DNA of 13,963 bases from Bacteroidales bacterium (GTDB lineage: Bacteria; Bacteroidota; Bacteroidia; Bacteroidales; NBLH01), in assembly GCA_026988445.1 (NCBI GenBank), contig JALSLF010000340.1, positions 1 to 13,963 on the forward strand. The letters are read 5' to 3'. The stretch's first letter is position 1. The number at the start of each line of letters is the position of its first letter. The notes under the pieces were generated by a model. It saw nothing but the letters and a program-made list of their open reading frames with translations, searched no databases and had not been told where the DNA came from. The position numbers and the translations under genes are program-made. Shown here in pieces: positions 6,726 to 13,552 of the stretch.

Positions 6726-7937
6726 ATGAAGCTACTTCATACATCCGATTGGCATTTGGGCAAAAAACTGGATACTTTTAGCCGCTTTGACGAACAAGAA
6801 GCAGTGTTAAATGAAATCACTACTATTGCCCACAACGAAAAAGTGGATGCAATACTTATTGCCGGCGATTTGTTCGATACTTTTAATCCGCCTGTTGAAG
6901 CGGTTGAACTTTTTTACCGGACATTAAAAAACTTAAGTCGCGGAGGCACTTGTCCTGTAATTGCTATTGCCGGAAATCATGACTCCCCCGATCGAATTGA
7001 AGCCCCCGACCCCTTAGCGCGTGAACTGGCAATTATCTTAGCAGGATATCCGATTACCAAAATACGTCCCTTTAAAAATGAATCAGGAGTAGAACTTTTA
7101 CAAAGCAAAGCCGGATTTATTGAACTGAAACTGCCCCATTACGATTATCCTTTACGAATAATATTAAATCCGTACGCCAATCAATTTCGGATGAAAAAGT
7201 ACTTAGATATTCAGGACGAAGAAATTGAATTACGAAACCTTTTGCAAAGCAACTGGCAAAAAATTGCCGATGAACATTGCGACAATAAAGGAGTGAATAT
7301 TTTGCTTTCGCACATGTTTTTTACCCAAAAAGGTACGAAACTACAGGAAGAACCCGATGATGAAAAATCAATTTTACATATTGGCGGAGTGCAAGCCTTA
7401 TATCCCGAAAATATCCCTTCACAAATTCAGTATGCAGCCATAGGACATTTGCACCGCAAACAAATCATAAGCCTTGAACCTTGTCCTGTAGTTTATTCAG
7501 GAAGTCCGGTTTCGTATAGTTTTAGCGAAGCTAATCAAGAAAAGTATGTTCAAATTATTGATGTAGCGCCGGATAAAAAAGCAAAAATTTCGCATGTCGC
7601 TTTAAAATCCGGCAGGAAATTAGTACGTAAAACTTTTGATGACATTGATAAAGCTGTAGAATGGCTTACCGAACATCAAGAAAACTTAATTGAATTAACT
7701 ATTGAAAGCGATAATTATTTAACTGCAGAAGAACGTAAACAATTAAAAAATGCACATCCGTACATTATTAATATTATCCCCAAAGTAAAATCAGCAGCGA
7801 ATATACGGGGGGAAATGAATAATATTGATATTAATAAAAATATAGAAGAACTGTTTGCGGATTATTTTCATCATAAAAAAGGACAAATGCCCAATAAAGA
7901 TTTAATAGATTTATTTAAAGAAATACAAGGGAAATAA
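6726..7937 (+). CDS. sbcD: DNA repair exonuclease SbcCD, nuclease subunit SbcD (Mre11 family)
   Basis: 403 residues, full length for SbcD. All calcineurin-like phosphoesterase metal motifs are present: SDWHLG (D8, H10), AGDLFD (D48), AGNHDS (N84, H85), LSHMFF (H196) and GHLHRKQ (H241, H243). A C-terminal capping region ends with LFADYFHHKKGQ and PNKDLIDLFKEI, as in other SbcD proteins. With the SMC-like ATPase SbcC it opens and degrades DNA ends, hairpins and long palindromes. In many bacteria sbcC follows directly and often overlaps; here the next gene is a small lipoprotein, so sbcC must be elsewhere or missing. The start codon sits 1 nt after the stop of the outer-membrane barrel gene, so expression probably depends on upstream transcription. 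Confidence 0.95.
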   Translation: MKLLHTSDWHLGKKLDTFSRFDEQEAVLNEITTIAHNEKVDAILIAGDLFDTFNPPVEAVELFYRTLKNLSRGGTCPVIAIAGNHDSPDRIEAPDPLARELAIILAGYPITKIRPFKNESGVELLQSKAGFIELKLPHYDYPLRIILNPYANQFRMKKYLDIQDEEIELRNLLQSNWQKIADEHCDNKGVNILLSHMFFTQKGTKLQEEPDDEKSILHIGGVQALYPENIPSQIQYAAIGHLHRKQIISLEPCPVVYSGSPVSYSFSEANQEKYVQIIDVAPDKKAKISHVALKSGRKLVRKTFDDIDKAVEWLTEHQENLIELTIESDNYLTAEERKQLKNAHPYIINIIPKVKSAANIRGEMNNIDINKNIEELFADYFHHKKGQMPNKDLIDLFKEIQGK

Positions 7938-8016
7938 TAAGGGATAAAAATAAACAAAATAAATTTCTCGATAATTTTAGTATATTTACTAATCAAAACT
8001 TAAATACTTTAAAGTA

Positions 8017-8418
8017 ATGAAACATTTATTTATAATTGCATTATTGTTTTTCATAGGTACAACGGCTTGTAAAACAACTCAAAAAGTAAAACAAAATCCA
8101 CGAAGTACTATAGAAACAGCCCTTCCGGATATGATTAAAATGATGGAAACCGAAAATTATACGACTTTTTTTAATACCTATGTTTACCCCGATGATTTAG
8201 AGCAGATGACTCAAAAAAAATCATTAGAAGAATTAATAAAGTATTTTGTAGAGAACGGGAAAGCTGAAAACTTGTTAAATGCATTAAAAGCTGCTCAAAA
8301 ACTTAGCCCGTTTTATAACGAAACAAAAGATGAGGCAATTTATAAAAAAGAACCTACCGGTTTAAAAAAAGATTTAATTTTAAAAAAATTAAATGGTTTT
8401 TGGTACATCGCAAATTAA
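8017..8418 (+). CDS. Small putative lipoprotein of unknown function
   Basis: 133 residues. MKHLF plus a hydrophobic stretch (4-14) leads to TTAC, giving a probable lipidated Cys18. The -3 position is Thr instead of the usual Leu, so the lipobox is imperfect. The +2 residue is Lys and there is no acidic run after it, so nothing suggests surface export. The mature part is helical and charged: PDMIKMMETENYTTFFNTY, LEELIKYFVENGKAENLLNALKAAQK, then a short C-terminal beta-like end (LILKKLNGFWYIAN). The last segment resembles the end of small NTF2-like or DUF4878-like domains in which a helical bundle is closed by a strand, but this is weak. It lies 79 nt after sbcD and 7 nt before the Crp/Fnr gene, so it is probably co-transcribed with the regulator. 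Confidence 0.72.
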   Translation: MKHLFIIALLFFIGTTACKTTQKVKQNPRSTIETALPDMIKMMETENYTTFFNTYVYPDDLEQMTQKKSLEELIKYFVENGKAENLLNALKAAQKLSPFYNETKDEAIYKKEPTGLKKDLILKKLNGFWYIAN

Positions 8419-8425
8419 ATAAATC

Positions 8426-9112
8426 ATGGCATCAACAAACACTAAGCTTTGGTATTTAGAAAATTTTAACCTTTTTAAAGGGATGAAACCCGATGAAATG
8501 AAACGCGTAGAAAAAATGACGCGAATGCAAACCATTCAAAAAGGACAATTTATTTACTATCCGGAAACTCCTTCATCATCCGTATTTTTTTTAAAAAAAG
8601 GAAGGGTGAAAATTGTTAGTTATACTGAGGAAGGTAAAGAAATAATAAAAAAAATACTATGGCCCGGTGATATATTTGGCGAATTGGGTTTAATTGACGA
8701 AGATTCAAAACGCAGTGATTTTTCGCAAGCCATGGACGATGATGTTCTGATTTGTGCTATGGGAAAAGAAGAAATGGTGCAAATGATGAGTATGAATCCG
8801 AAACTCAACTTAAAGGTGATGAAAATAATTGGTTTACGCCTTCGTAGAGTAGAACGCAGAGTAGAATCACTCATTGGTAAAAGTGCGCGTACGCGCCTTA
8901 TTGAATTTATCAAAGAACTTGCCGAAGAAAGAGGAAAAAAAGTTGGAACAGAAATACTTGTTAAACATCATTTAACACATCAGGACATAGCCAGTTTAAA
9001 TGCTATTTCAAGGCAAAAAACAACAGCTATCCTCAATGAGCTCCGCGATGAAAACCTTATTGCTTTTGACCGCAACAGTTTTTTAATAAGAGATTTAGAA
9101 AAGTTAAAGTAG
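8426..9112 (+). CDS. Crp/Fnr family transcriptional regulator
   Basis: 228 residues. The N-terminal cyclic-nucleotide-binding beta-barrel (about 13-125) includes VFFLKKGRVKI, the phosphate-binding cassette FGELGLIDEDSKRSDF (84-99) with E86, R97 and S98 where Crp contacts the cyclic nucleotide phosphate, and a long dimer helix (about 128-165). The C-terminal winged helix (166-228) contains LTHQDIASLNAISRQKTTAILNEL-type HTH residues (183-206) and a wing ending LIAFDRNSFLIRD. There is no Fnr-type N-terminal cysteine cluster, so oxygen sensing by an iron-sulfur centre is not expected; ligand binding is possible but not shown. It is probably a DNA-binding activator or repressor in the cytoplasm. 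It follows the small lipoprotein by 7 nt, and a 163-nt gap separates it from the rhomboid genes. Confidence 0.92.
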   Translation: MASTNTKLWYLENFNLFKGMKPDEMKRVEKMTRMQTIQKGQFIYYPETPSSSVFFLKKGRVKIVSYTEEGKEIIKKILWPGDIFGELGLIDEDSKRSDFSQAMDDDVLICAMGKEEMVQMMSMNPKLNLKVMKIIGLRLRRVERRVESLIGKSARTRLIEFIKELAEERGKKVGTEILVKHHLTHQDIASLNAISRQKTTAILNELRDENLIAFDRNSFLIRDLEKLK

Positions 9113-9275
9113 ATTTATATTTTTTCTTTATTCAGTACCTTTATTTTATCAATCAAAACAGGTATTCCTTGATAAATCAGATAAGAACTTCCAATAATTG
9201 TTAATTTTTCTTAATTTCGGCATTCATTTTAGTACAGTTCACAGAAAATTAGCAATATTGTAAAAAAATATATTT

Positions 9276-10133
9276 ATGAACGGAAATCAATTCAGACCGG
9301 GAGGGTTCAAAATATTACCGCCTGTAGTTAAAAACTTACTTATAATCAACACTTTGGCTTTTCTTGCTTATTTTAGCTTATATAATAGCATGGGGATTGA
9401 TTTAAACGATTTATTCGGGCTGCATTTTATGGGTTCTGAAAAATTTGAGCCTTACCAATTTATTACCTATATGTTTATGCACGGTAGTTTTGGGCATTTG
9501 TTTTTTAATATGTTTGCTCTTTGGATGTTTGGAAATACATTGGAAAACTACTGGGGACCTAAACGTTTTCTTATTTACTATTTTATAACCGGTTTTGGAG
9601 CTGCCTTAACGCATTATACCATAGTATATTTTGATATGAGCCCGGTTTTGGCATCAATTGACCATTTTTTGGCAAATCCCAGTCTTGAAGCATTTAAAAC
9701 TTTTATGGAATCTTCAAATTTTAGAGTTGCTTCCTACGATATTCAAAATCATTACACACAATTTTTAAATAATTACAATCATTTGGTGGCAACCGAACCC
9801 AACAAAGCATTGCAACAAGCCATTTATTTTATGAATCAATACCGGGCTGATTATATGAATGCTCCTTTAATTGTCGGTGCTTCCGGAGCTGTTTTCGGTT
9901 TATTATTAGCCTTTGGAATGACTTGGCCTAATTCGGTAATTTATCTGTATTTTGCCATTCCGATAAAAACAAAATATTTTGTAATTATGTATGGTGCTTT
10001 AGAACTTTGGTCAGGGCTTTCCAATAATCCTCATGATAATGTTGCACATTTTGCACACTTGGGCGGAATGTTGTTCGGAATTATTATGATTTTATTGTGG
10101 CGGAAAAATCAAAACAACCGCTGGCTGACATAA
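9276..10133 (+). CDS. Rhomboid family intramembrane serine protease (first of a tandem pair)
   Basis: 285 residues with six membrane helices. Catalytic parts are complete: GASG with nucleophile S203 at the top of TM4, H261 in HLGGMLFG (HxxGxxxG) of TM6 as the base, and the oxyanion H74-xxx-N78 in GHLFFNMF of TM2. An insertion of about 78 residues (119-196) separates TM3 from TM4. It is soluble, helical and rich in aromatic residues, and by rhomboid topology faces the periplasm beside the active site, where it could gate or recruit substrates. Rhomboids cleave single-pass membrane proteins near the membrane surface; the substrate is unknown. A second rhomboid follows after 61 nt. No consensus promoter was found in the gap upstream (9113-9275). 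Confidence 0.94.
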   Translation: MNGNQFRPGGFKILPPVVKNLLIINTLAFLAYFSLYNSMGIDLNDLFGLHFMGSEKFEPYQFITYMFMHGSFGHLFFNMFALWMFGNTLENYWGPKRFLIYYFITGFGAALTHYTIVYFDMSPVLASIDHFLANPSLEAFKTFMESSNFRVASYDIQNHYTQFLNNYNHLVATEPNKALQQAIYFMNQYRADYMNAPLIVGASGAVFGLLLAFGMTWPNSVIYLYFAIPIKTKYFVIMYGALELWSGLSNNPHDNVAHFAHLGGMLFGIIMILLWRKNQNNRWLT

Positions 10134-10194
10134 TGGCATTTTTTTTACGCAGGTAAGATTTTTGTTATTATCTTGATAAAAAATATAAAAAATT

Positions 10195-11088
10195 ATGTTT
10201 GAAGAAGTTAAAAGAATGTATTATAGCGGTAATATAATTATCCGGCTTATTTTTATTAATGTTGCCGTATTCTTATTAATTAATATTATCGGTCTGTTTA
10301 GTTTCTTGTTTACAGGCGCCGGTGCAGAAAGTTTAGGACTTATTGACTGGTTAGCGGTACCTGCTGATTTAGGTAAATTATTGTATAGACCTTGGACACT
10401 AATCACCTATGCTTTTTTGCATTACGATTTTTTGCATATTTTATTTAATATGCTTTGGCTGTACTGGTTTGGCAAAATATTTTTAGAATTTTTAAGTTCC
10501 AAACAATTATTAAATGTATATCTTCTTGGCGGGATAAGTGGGGCTGCTTTATACATACTTGCCTATAATGTTTTTCCGGCTTTTTCACAGTCAGTACCCT
10601 ATTCTTATGCTTTGGGAGCATCTGCTGCTGTATATGCGGTAGTAATTGCCATTGCTGCGTTTGTGCCGGACTACAGTATTATTTTGATGTTTATCGGGCG
10701 TGTACAAATTAAATATATTGCCATTTTTGTTGTAGTTTTGGATTTATTAAGTATTAGCGGAGGAAATGCCGGCGGACATATAGCGCACCTTGGTGGAGCT
10801 TTGTTTGGGTTTTTATTTGCTACGCAAATAAAAAGTGGTTCGGATATTACCGCATGGTTTGGCAAATTTACCAATGATATTGCATCTTGGTTTAAAGCAA
10901 AGCCCAAAATGCGTGTTACCGAAAATAAATTTAAGAATAAACCCGCTTCCGATATTGAGTATAATCAACAAAAAGCGGTTAATCAAGAAGTTATTGATAA
11001 GATTTTAGAAAAAATATCCAAAAGCGGATATAATAGTTTGACCAAAAAAGAAAAAGAAATTTTGTTTAAAATGAGTAATAAAAAATAA
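10195..11088 (+). CDS. Rhomboid family protein, GASA variant, with conserved C-terminal tail
   Basis: 297 residues. Like its neighbour it has TM2 H81-xxx-N85 (HILFNMLW), nucleophile S143 in TM4 and H198 in HLGGALFG of TM6, so the Ser-His pair is kept. However, the usual GxSG reads G-A-S-A (141-144), with the glycine after the serine replaced by alanine. TM3 to TM4 is short (about 15 residues), without the insertion of the first rhomboid. After TM6 there is an 85-residue cytoplasmic tail. Its last part (265-297: EVIDKILEKISKSGYNSLTKKEKEILFK) resembles the short helical tail seen on many Bacteroidota rhomboids (I believe catalogued as DUF6576). It may be an active protease with a different partner or substrate, or a weakly active companion. 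It is probably in one operon with the first rhomboid. Confidence 0.9.
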   Translation: MFEEVKRMYYSGNIIIRLIFINVAVFLLINIIGLFSFLFTGAGAESLGLIDWLAVPADLGKLLYRPWTLITYAFLHYDFLHILFNMLWLYWFGKIFLEFLSSKQLLNVYLLGGISGAALYILAYNVFPAFSQSVPYSYALGASAAVYAVVIAIAAFVPDYSIILMFIGRVQIKYIAIFVVVLDLLSISGGNAGGHIAHLGGALFGFLFATQIKSGSDITAWFGKFTNDIASWFKAKPKMRVTENKFKNKPASDIEYNQQKAVNQEVIDKILEKISKSGYNSLTKKEKEILFKMSNKK

Positions 11089-11093
11089 ATTAT

Positions 11094-11101
11094 TACTTTT
11101 G
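11094..11101 (+). promoter_or_regulatory. -7 element candidate before the DUF3098 gene
   Basis: TACTTTTG matches TAnnTTTG exactly, just after the rhomboid stop. TTTG occurs at 11061-11064, but the 29-nt spacer is too long, so the -33 half is missing. A start here would be near 11107, about 13 nt before the ATG at 11120, and would exclude the in-frame TTG at 11099. Confidence 0.35.
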
Positions 11102-11119
11102 TTAAAAAAAAATACGAAA

Positions 11120-11368
11120 ATGGCAAAAAAAGAGCAAGAACCTAAAGTAGAATTTGCACTTGGCAAAGAAAACTATAAATACTTAATTATTGGCTTTACG
11201 ATAATTATCATTGGTTTTTTGTTAATGATGGGAGGTGGCTCAAAAGACCCGAATGTATTTAATGCCGATGAATTATTCAGTTTCAGAAGAATTGTACTTG
11301 CTCCTGTTGTTGTATTGTTTGGCTTTATGTTTGAAATTTGGGCGATTATGAAAAAACCAAAAGAATAG
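11120..11368 (+). CDS. DUF3098 family small membrane protein
   Basis: 82 residues from the ATG at 11120. The frame is open from a TTG at 11099, but that codon overlaps the promoter-like motif and adds an atypical MLKKNTK, so ATG is preferred. The layout is a short charged N-terminus, FALGKENYKYLIIG leading into membrane helix 1 (about 20-37), a loop GGGSKDPNVFNADELFSFRRI with the conserved PNVFN...FSFRR pattern (44-57), membrane helix 2 (58-76), and a basic end KKPKE. This pattern is what I know as DUF3098, a Bacteroidota-specific family often found next to uppP and cell-division ftsX genes, which hints at an envelope role. The biochemical function is unknown. It lies between the rhomboid pair and uppP. 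Confidence 0.85.
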   Translation: MAKKEQEPKVEFALGKENYKYLIIGFTIIIIGFLLMMGGGSKDPNVFNADELFSFRRIVLAPVVVLFGFMFEIWAIMKKPKE

Positions 11369-11392
11369 TTTTATTTGATAAATTTATAAATT

Positions 11393-11437
11393 AGCCCTGA
11401 CACACTTTGAAATCTCTGTCAGGGCTTCTGTATTTTT
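11393..11437 (+). terminator. Intrinsic terminator between the DUF3098 gene and uppP
   Basis: Perfect 10-bp arms AGCCCTGACA (11393-11402) and TGTCAGGGCT (11417-11426) with a 14-nt loop, followed by TCTGTATTTTT. The T-tract is interrupted, so termination may be partial. The hairpin overlaps the promoter candidate at 11406-11438. Confidence 0.65.
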
Positions 11438-11438
11438 G
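11406..11438 (+). promoter_or_regulatory. Promoter candidate for uppP, overlapping the terminator
   Basis: TTTG at 11406-11409 (in the hairpin loop), a 21-nt spacer and TATTTTTG at 11431-11438 match both Bacteroidota elements. The last G is only 5 nt before the ATG at 11444, so the predicted transcript would be leaderless or nearly so. The T-run may simply be the terminator tail, hence moderate confidence. Confidence 0.45.
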
Positions 11439-11443
11439 ATATT

Positions 11444-12235
11444 ATGGATTGGATAGAAGCATTAATTCTGGGAATAATTCAAGGTTTAACTGAATTTTTA
11501 CCCGTTAGCAGCAGCGGTCATTTAGAGATTGGAAAAGCAATACTTGGCGTAAAAGCTACGGACAGTTTAGTTTTTACGGTAGTAGTTCACGGAGCAACGG
11601 TTTTAAGCACCATTGTGGTTTTTCGTAAGGAAATTTGGGACTTAATTCGTGGTTTTTTTCGTTTTCAAATGAACGAAGAAACGCATTATATTTTTAAAAT
11701 TGCTGTTTCGATGATACCCGTCGGTATTGTGGGTTTATTTTTTAAAGATGAGGTGGAGGGTTTGTTTACCGGTAATCTTTTACTTGTCGGCTTAATGTTA
11801 ATTTTAACAGCCGCTTTGTTAGCGTTTACCTATTATGCCAAAGCACGTGATAAAAATATTTCCTATAAAGATGCCTTTATTATTGGAGTAGCACAAGCTA
11901 TTGCCGTTATTCCCGGAGTTTCGCGTTCAGGTTCAACCATCTCAACAGGTTTATTATTGGGGAATAATAAAGAAAAAACTGCACGTTTTTCCTTCTTGAT
12001 GGTTTTAATTCCAATCATCGGTGCTAACCTGAAAGATTTATTTGATGGCAGTATGGCTGCATCTGAAAATATTAGTTCTACCATTCTTATTGTTGGGTTT
12101 TTAGCAGCTTTTATTTCCGGTTTATTAGCATGTTCATGGATGATTAATATTGTAAAAAAAGGCAAATTGATTTATTTTGCCCTTTACTGTTTAATTGTTG
12201 GTTCAATAGCCGTAGGATATGCTTTAATGAATTAG
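11444..12235 (+). CDS. uppP: Undecaprenyl-diphosphatase UppP (BacA family)
   Basis: 263 residues, normal length. This integral inner-membrane phosphatase converts undecaprenyl diphosphate to the monophosphate, recycling the lipid carrier for peptidoglycan and other surface polymers; its overproduction gives bacitracin resistance in other bacteria. Both signature regions are intact: GIIQGLTEFLPVSSSGHL (10-27), with E17, the serine cluster and H26, and PGVSRSGSTISTGLLLG (157-173), with R161. About eight hydrophobic helices are visible. The ATG at 11444 is required for the first motif. It follows DUF3098, an arrangement common in Bacteroidota, but the usual next gene truB is absent; instead a minus-strand gene overlaps its end by 12 nt. 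Confidence 0.96.
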   Translation: MDWIEALILGIIQGLTEFLPVSSSGHLEIGKAILGVKATDSLVFTVVVHGATVLSTIVVFRKEIWDLIRGFFRFQMNEETHYIFKIAVSMIPVGIVGLFFKDEVEGLFTGNLLLVGLMLILTAALLAFTYYAKARDKNISYKDAFIIGVAQAIAVIPGVSRSGSTISTGLLLGNNKEKTARFSFLMVLIPIIGANLKDLFDGSMAASENISSTILIVGFLAAFISGLLACSWMINIVKKGKLIYFALYCLIVGSIAVGYALMN

Positions 12236-13015
12236 TTCAACTTCATATCCGGTATGTTTTCTGATGTTGAGTACAAATCCGTTTTCAAAAATCAGATATT
12301 GACCTTTTATACCTGTTAGTTTCCCTTTAAATTCGGGTGTTTTATCAAAATTTACACTTTTTACCTTTGTGGGATATTGTTCTACAGGATAGCTGATTTC
12401 AGTAATTTCATCATCTTCGGTAATATATCCTTGTAATTCTTCATCCAACAACTCCCAAGCTTTTTGCTTTTCTTCTTCAAGGTCTATATCTGCCGGATAT
12501 TTATTTTTAAGCATTTTTTGCCAGCTTGTTTTATCGCTTAAATAGGGTTTTAAAGCTACTTCAATTACGCCGGCTGTGTGCCGGTTAGGAGTAAGTGCCA
12601 ATTTAATGGCTTTTGCAGCTCCTTGATCAATCCATCGGGTTGGAATTTGTGAGCTGCGGGTTACTCCAACTTTTAATCCGCTGGAAACGGCAAGGTAAAC
12701 ATAATGGTCTGTTAAGCAATTTTTTTCCGACCATTCCATGTCGCGTGCAATACCTTCATGTGCACGGCAAAGTTCCGGTTTCATGATGCACTCGGCAGCT
12801 TCGGGGGCTGTTAAAAAACAAGAATAGCAAAATCCTTGACTAAACGATTTATTGGTTTTTTTTCCGCAAGATTTACAATAAATTGCACCGGAGAAAATAA
12901 ATTCAAGTTCTTTACCAATTAAGTTATTCATTTCGATTAGCTCATTCCCAATCGGTAAAATATATTGAACCGGTTGTTCAAGCCGGCTTTGCATTTTATT
13001 TAAAGTTCCTTTCAT
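12224..13015 (-). CDS. DUF2797 family protein with zinc-binding cysteines
   Basis: 263 residues. A treble-clef or ribbon-like cysteine set C47-x2-C50 and C63-x2-C66 (YCKSCGKKTNKSFSQGFCYSC) should bind zinc. It is followed by the family hallmarks APEAAECIMKPELCRAHEG (C76, C83, H86), RDMEW, then HYVYLAVSSGLKVGVTR (104-120), RWIDQGA (127-133), and IEVALKPYLSDKTSW (151-165). This order matches what I know as DUF2797, a family without an established function. The VYLA...KVGVTR...R segment recalls the GIY-YIG nuclease core. The C-terminal part (205-263) is a beta-rich domain. There is no signal peptide, so it is cytoplasmic. A -7 promoter candidate lies at 13040-13047. Its 3' end overlaps uppP tail to tail by 12 nt. 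Confidence 0.85.
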   Translation of the reverse strand: MKGTLNKMQSRLEQPVQYILPIGNELIEMNNLIGKELEFIFSGAIYCKSCGKKTNKSFSQGFCYSCFLTAPEAAECIMKPELCRAHEGIARDMEWSEKNCLTDHYVYLAVSSGLKVGVTRSSQIPTRWIDQGAAKAIKLALTPNRHTAGVIEVALKPYLSDKTSWQKMLKNKYPADIDLEEEKQKAWELLDEELQGYITEDDEITEISYPVEQYPTKVKSVNFDKTPEFKGKLTGIKGQYLIFENGFVLNIRKHTGYEVELIH

Positions 13016-13039
13016 TATATTTTTTTATGATATTCACCA

Positions 13040-13047
13040 CAAATTTA
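13040..13047 (-). promoter_or_regulatory. -7 element candidate for the DUF2797 gene
   Basis: On the minus strand this reads TAAATTTG, a perfect TAnnTTTG, 24 nt before the ATG at 13015. The upstream half is weak (TTTA at 13068-13065, 17-nt spacer). Confidence 0.4.
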
Positions 13048-13200
13048 GTTAATTTTAATTATACTAAAGTTTCGCTGTTTCTAATATTTTAATAACAAGA
13101 TAGTTAATAATGATATATACTCTATTATATATAGCATAATAAGTTAAACATGTTTGTTTTATAATAATGTATCCAAAATGTGCATAAATGCAATTATGGG

Positions 13201-13348
13201 CTGAAAGTCCATGTTATACTAACTTGTGGGCAACGCCCCAAGTTGTTGCAATACGCTTACCCCTTGTCCGCCGGCTGGAGGACGCAGATTAATTGTTTTA
13301 CTTTTAACCCAAAGCTCCGCTTTGGGTTAGTATAACCAGCTCTTTCAG
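13201..13348. repeat. 148-bp nested inverted-repeat element with inner hairpins (MITE/REP-like or structured RNA)
   Basis: Outer arms pair as CTGAAAG (13201-13207) with CTTTCAG (13342-13348), then after 5 unpaired bases on each side GTTATACTAAC (13213-13223) with GTTAGTATAAC (13326-13336). Inside are three hairpins: AACTTG-[T]-GGGC/GCCCCAAGTT with an AAC loop (13221-13244), GTCCGCC/GGAGGAC with a GGCT loop and one G-A mismatch (13266-13283), and TAACCCAAAGC/GCTTTGGGTTA with a TCC loop (13305-13329). The last shares bases with the outer stem, so the two are alternatives. It is GC-richer than its surroundings. No target-site duplication or open frame is seen. This arrangement recalls dispersed non-autonomous repeats, but a copy number cannot be judged from one window. 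Confidence 0.6.
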
Positions 13349-13441
13349 AGCGATAATATTATATAAAATTATCTGCGAAACTTAAGTAATTATATTTTAA
13401 AAACATACAGCAACAGTCTGATAATGAGTAGTTATCAATAG

Positions 13442-13461
13442 CCGTAGGCTAAAGCCTACGG
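13442..13461. repeat. Perfect short palindrome with A-tract (REP-like)
   Basis: CCGTAGGC and GCCTACGG pair perfectly around TAAA (or 9-bp arms around AA), followed by seven A residues (13462-13468). The A-run is on the wrong side to serve as a terminator for the minus-strand permease gene, and no plus-strand gene ends here, so a dispersed REP-type repeat is the better guess. Confidence 0.5.
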
Positions 13462-13552
13462 AAAAAAAGCTGATGCACAAATTAATATGTGTTTTGTCGA
13501 TACTGTAATTATTATCACTAAAATTTGCCGCTCTTCACCAAAGGTTGAAAAA

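Larger units (their letters stand above)
13016..13552. other. 537-nt non-coding stretch
   Basis: No convincing coding frame or RNA gene is visible here. It holds a -7 promoter candidate for the DUF2797 gene (13040-13047), AT-rich DNA (13060-13195), a 148-bp nested inverted-repeat element (13201-13348), a short imperfect repeat GATAAT...ATTATC (13352-13373), another TGATAA...TTATCA (13419-13437), and a strong palindrome (13442-13461). No terminator for the permease gene that ends at 13553 was recognised. Confidence 0.7.

Noticed and set aside
9145..9176. Inverted repeat TTTATCAA/TTGATAAA after the Crp/Fnr gene, possible terminator.
   Set aside because: AT-rich 8-bp stem with a 16-nt loop and no T-tract after it; too weak to call, and competing pairings exist.
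11099..11119. TTG start giving seven more residues to the DUF3098 protein.
   Set aside because: The codon overlaps a -7-like motif, and an ATG follows where family similarity begins.
13442..13468. Palindrome plus A-tract as the terminator of the permease gene.
   Set aside because: On the minus strand the T-run precedes the hairpin instead of following it.
13016..13552. Possible small gene, tRNA or CRISPR array in the non-coding gap.
   Set aside because: No open frame with family features, no cloverleaf, and no regularly spaced direct repeats were found.
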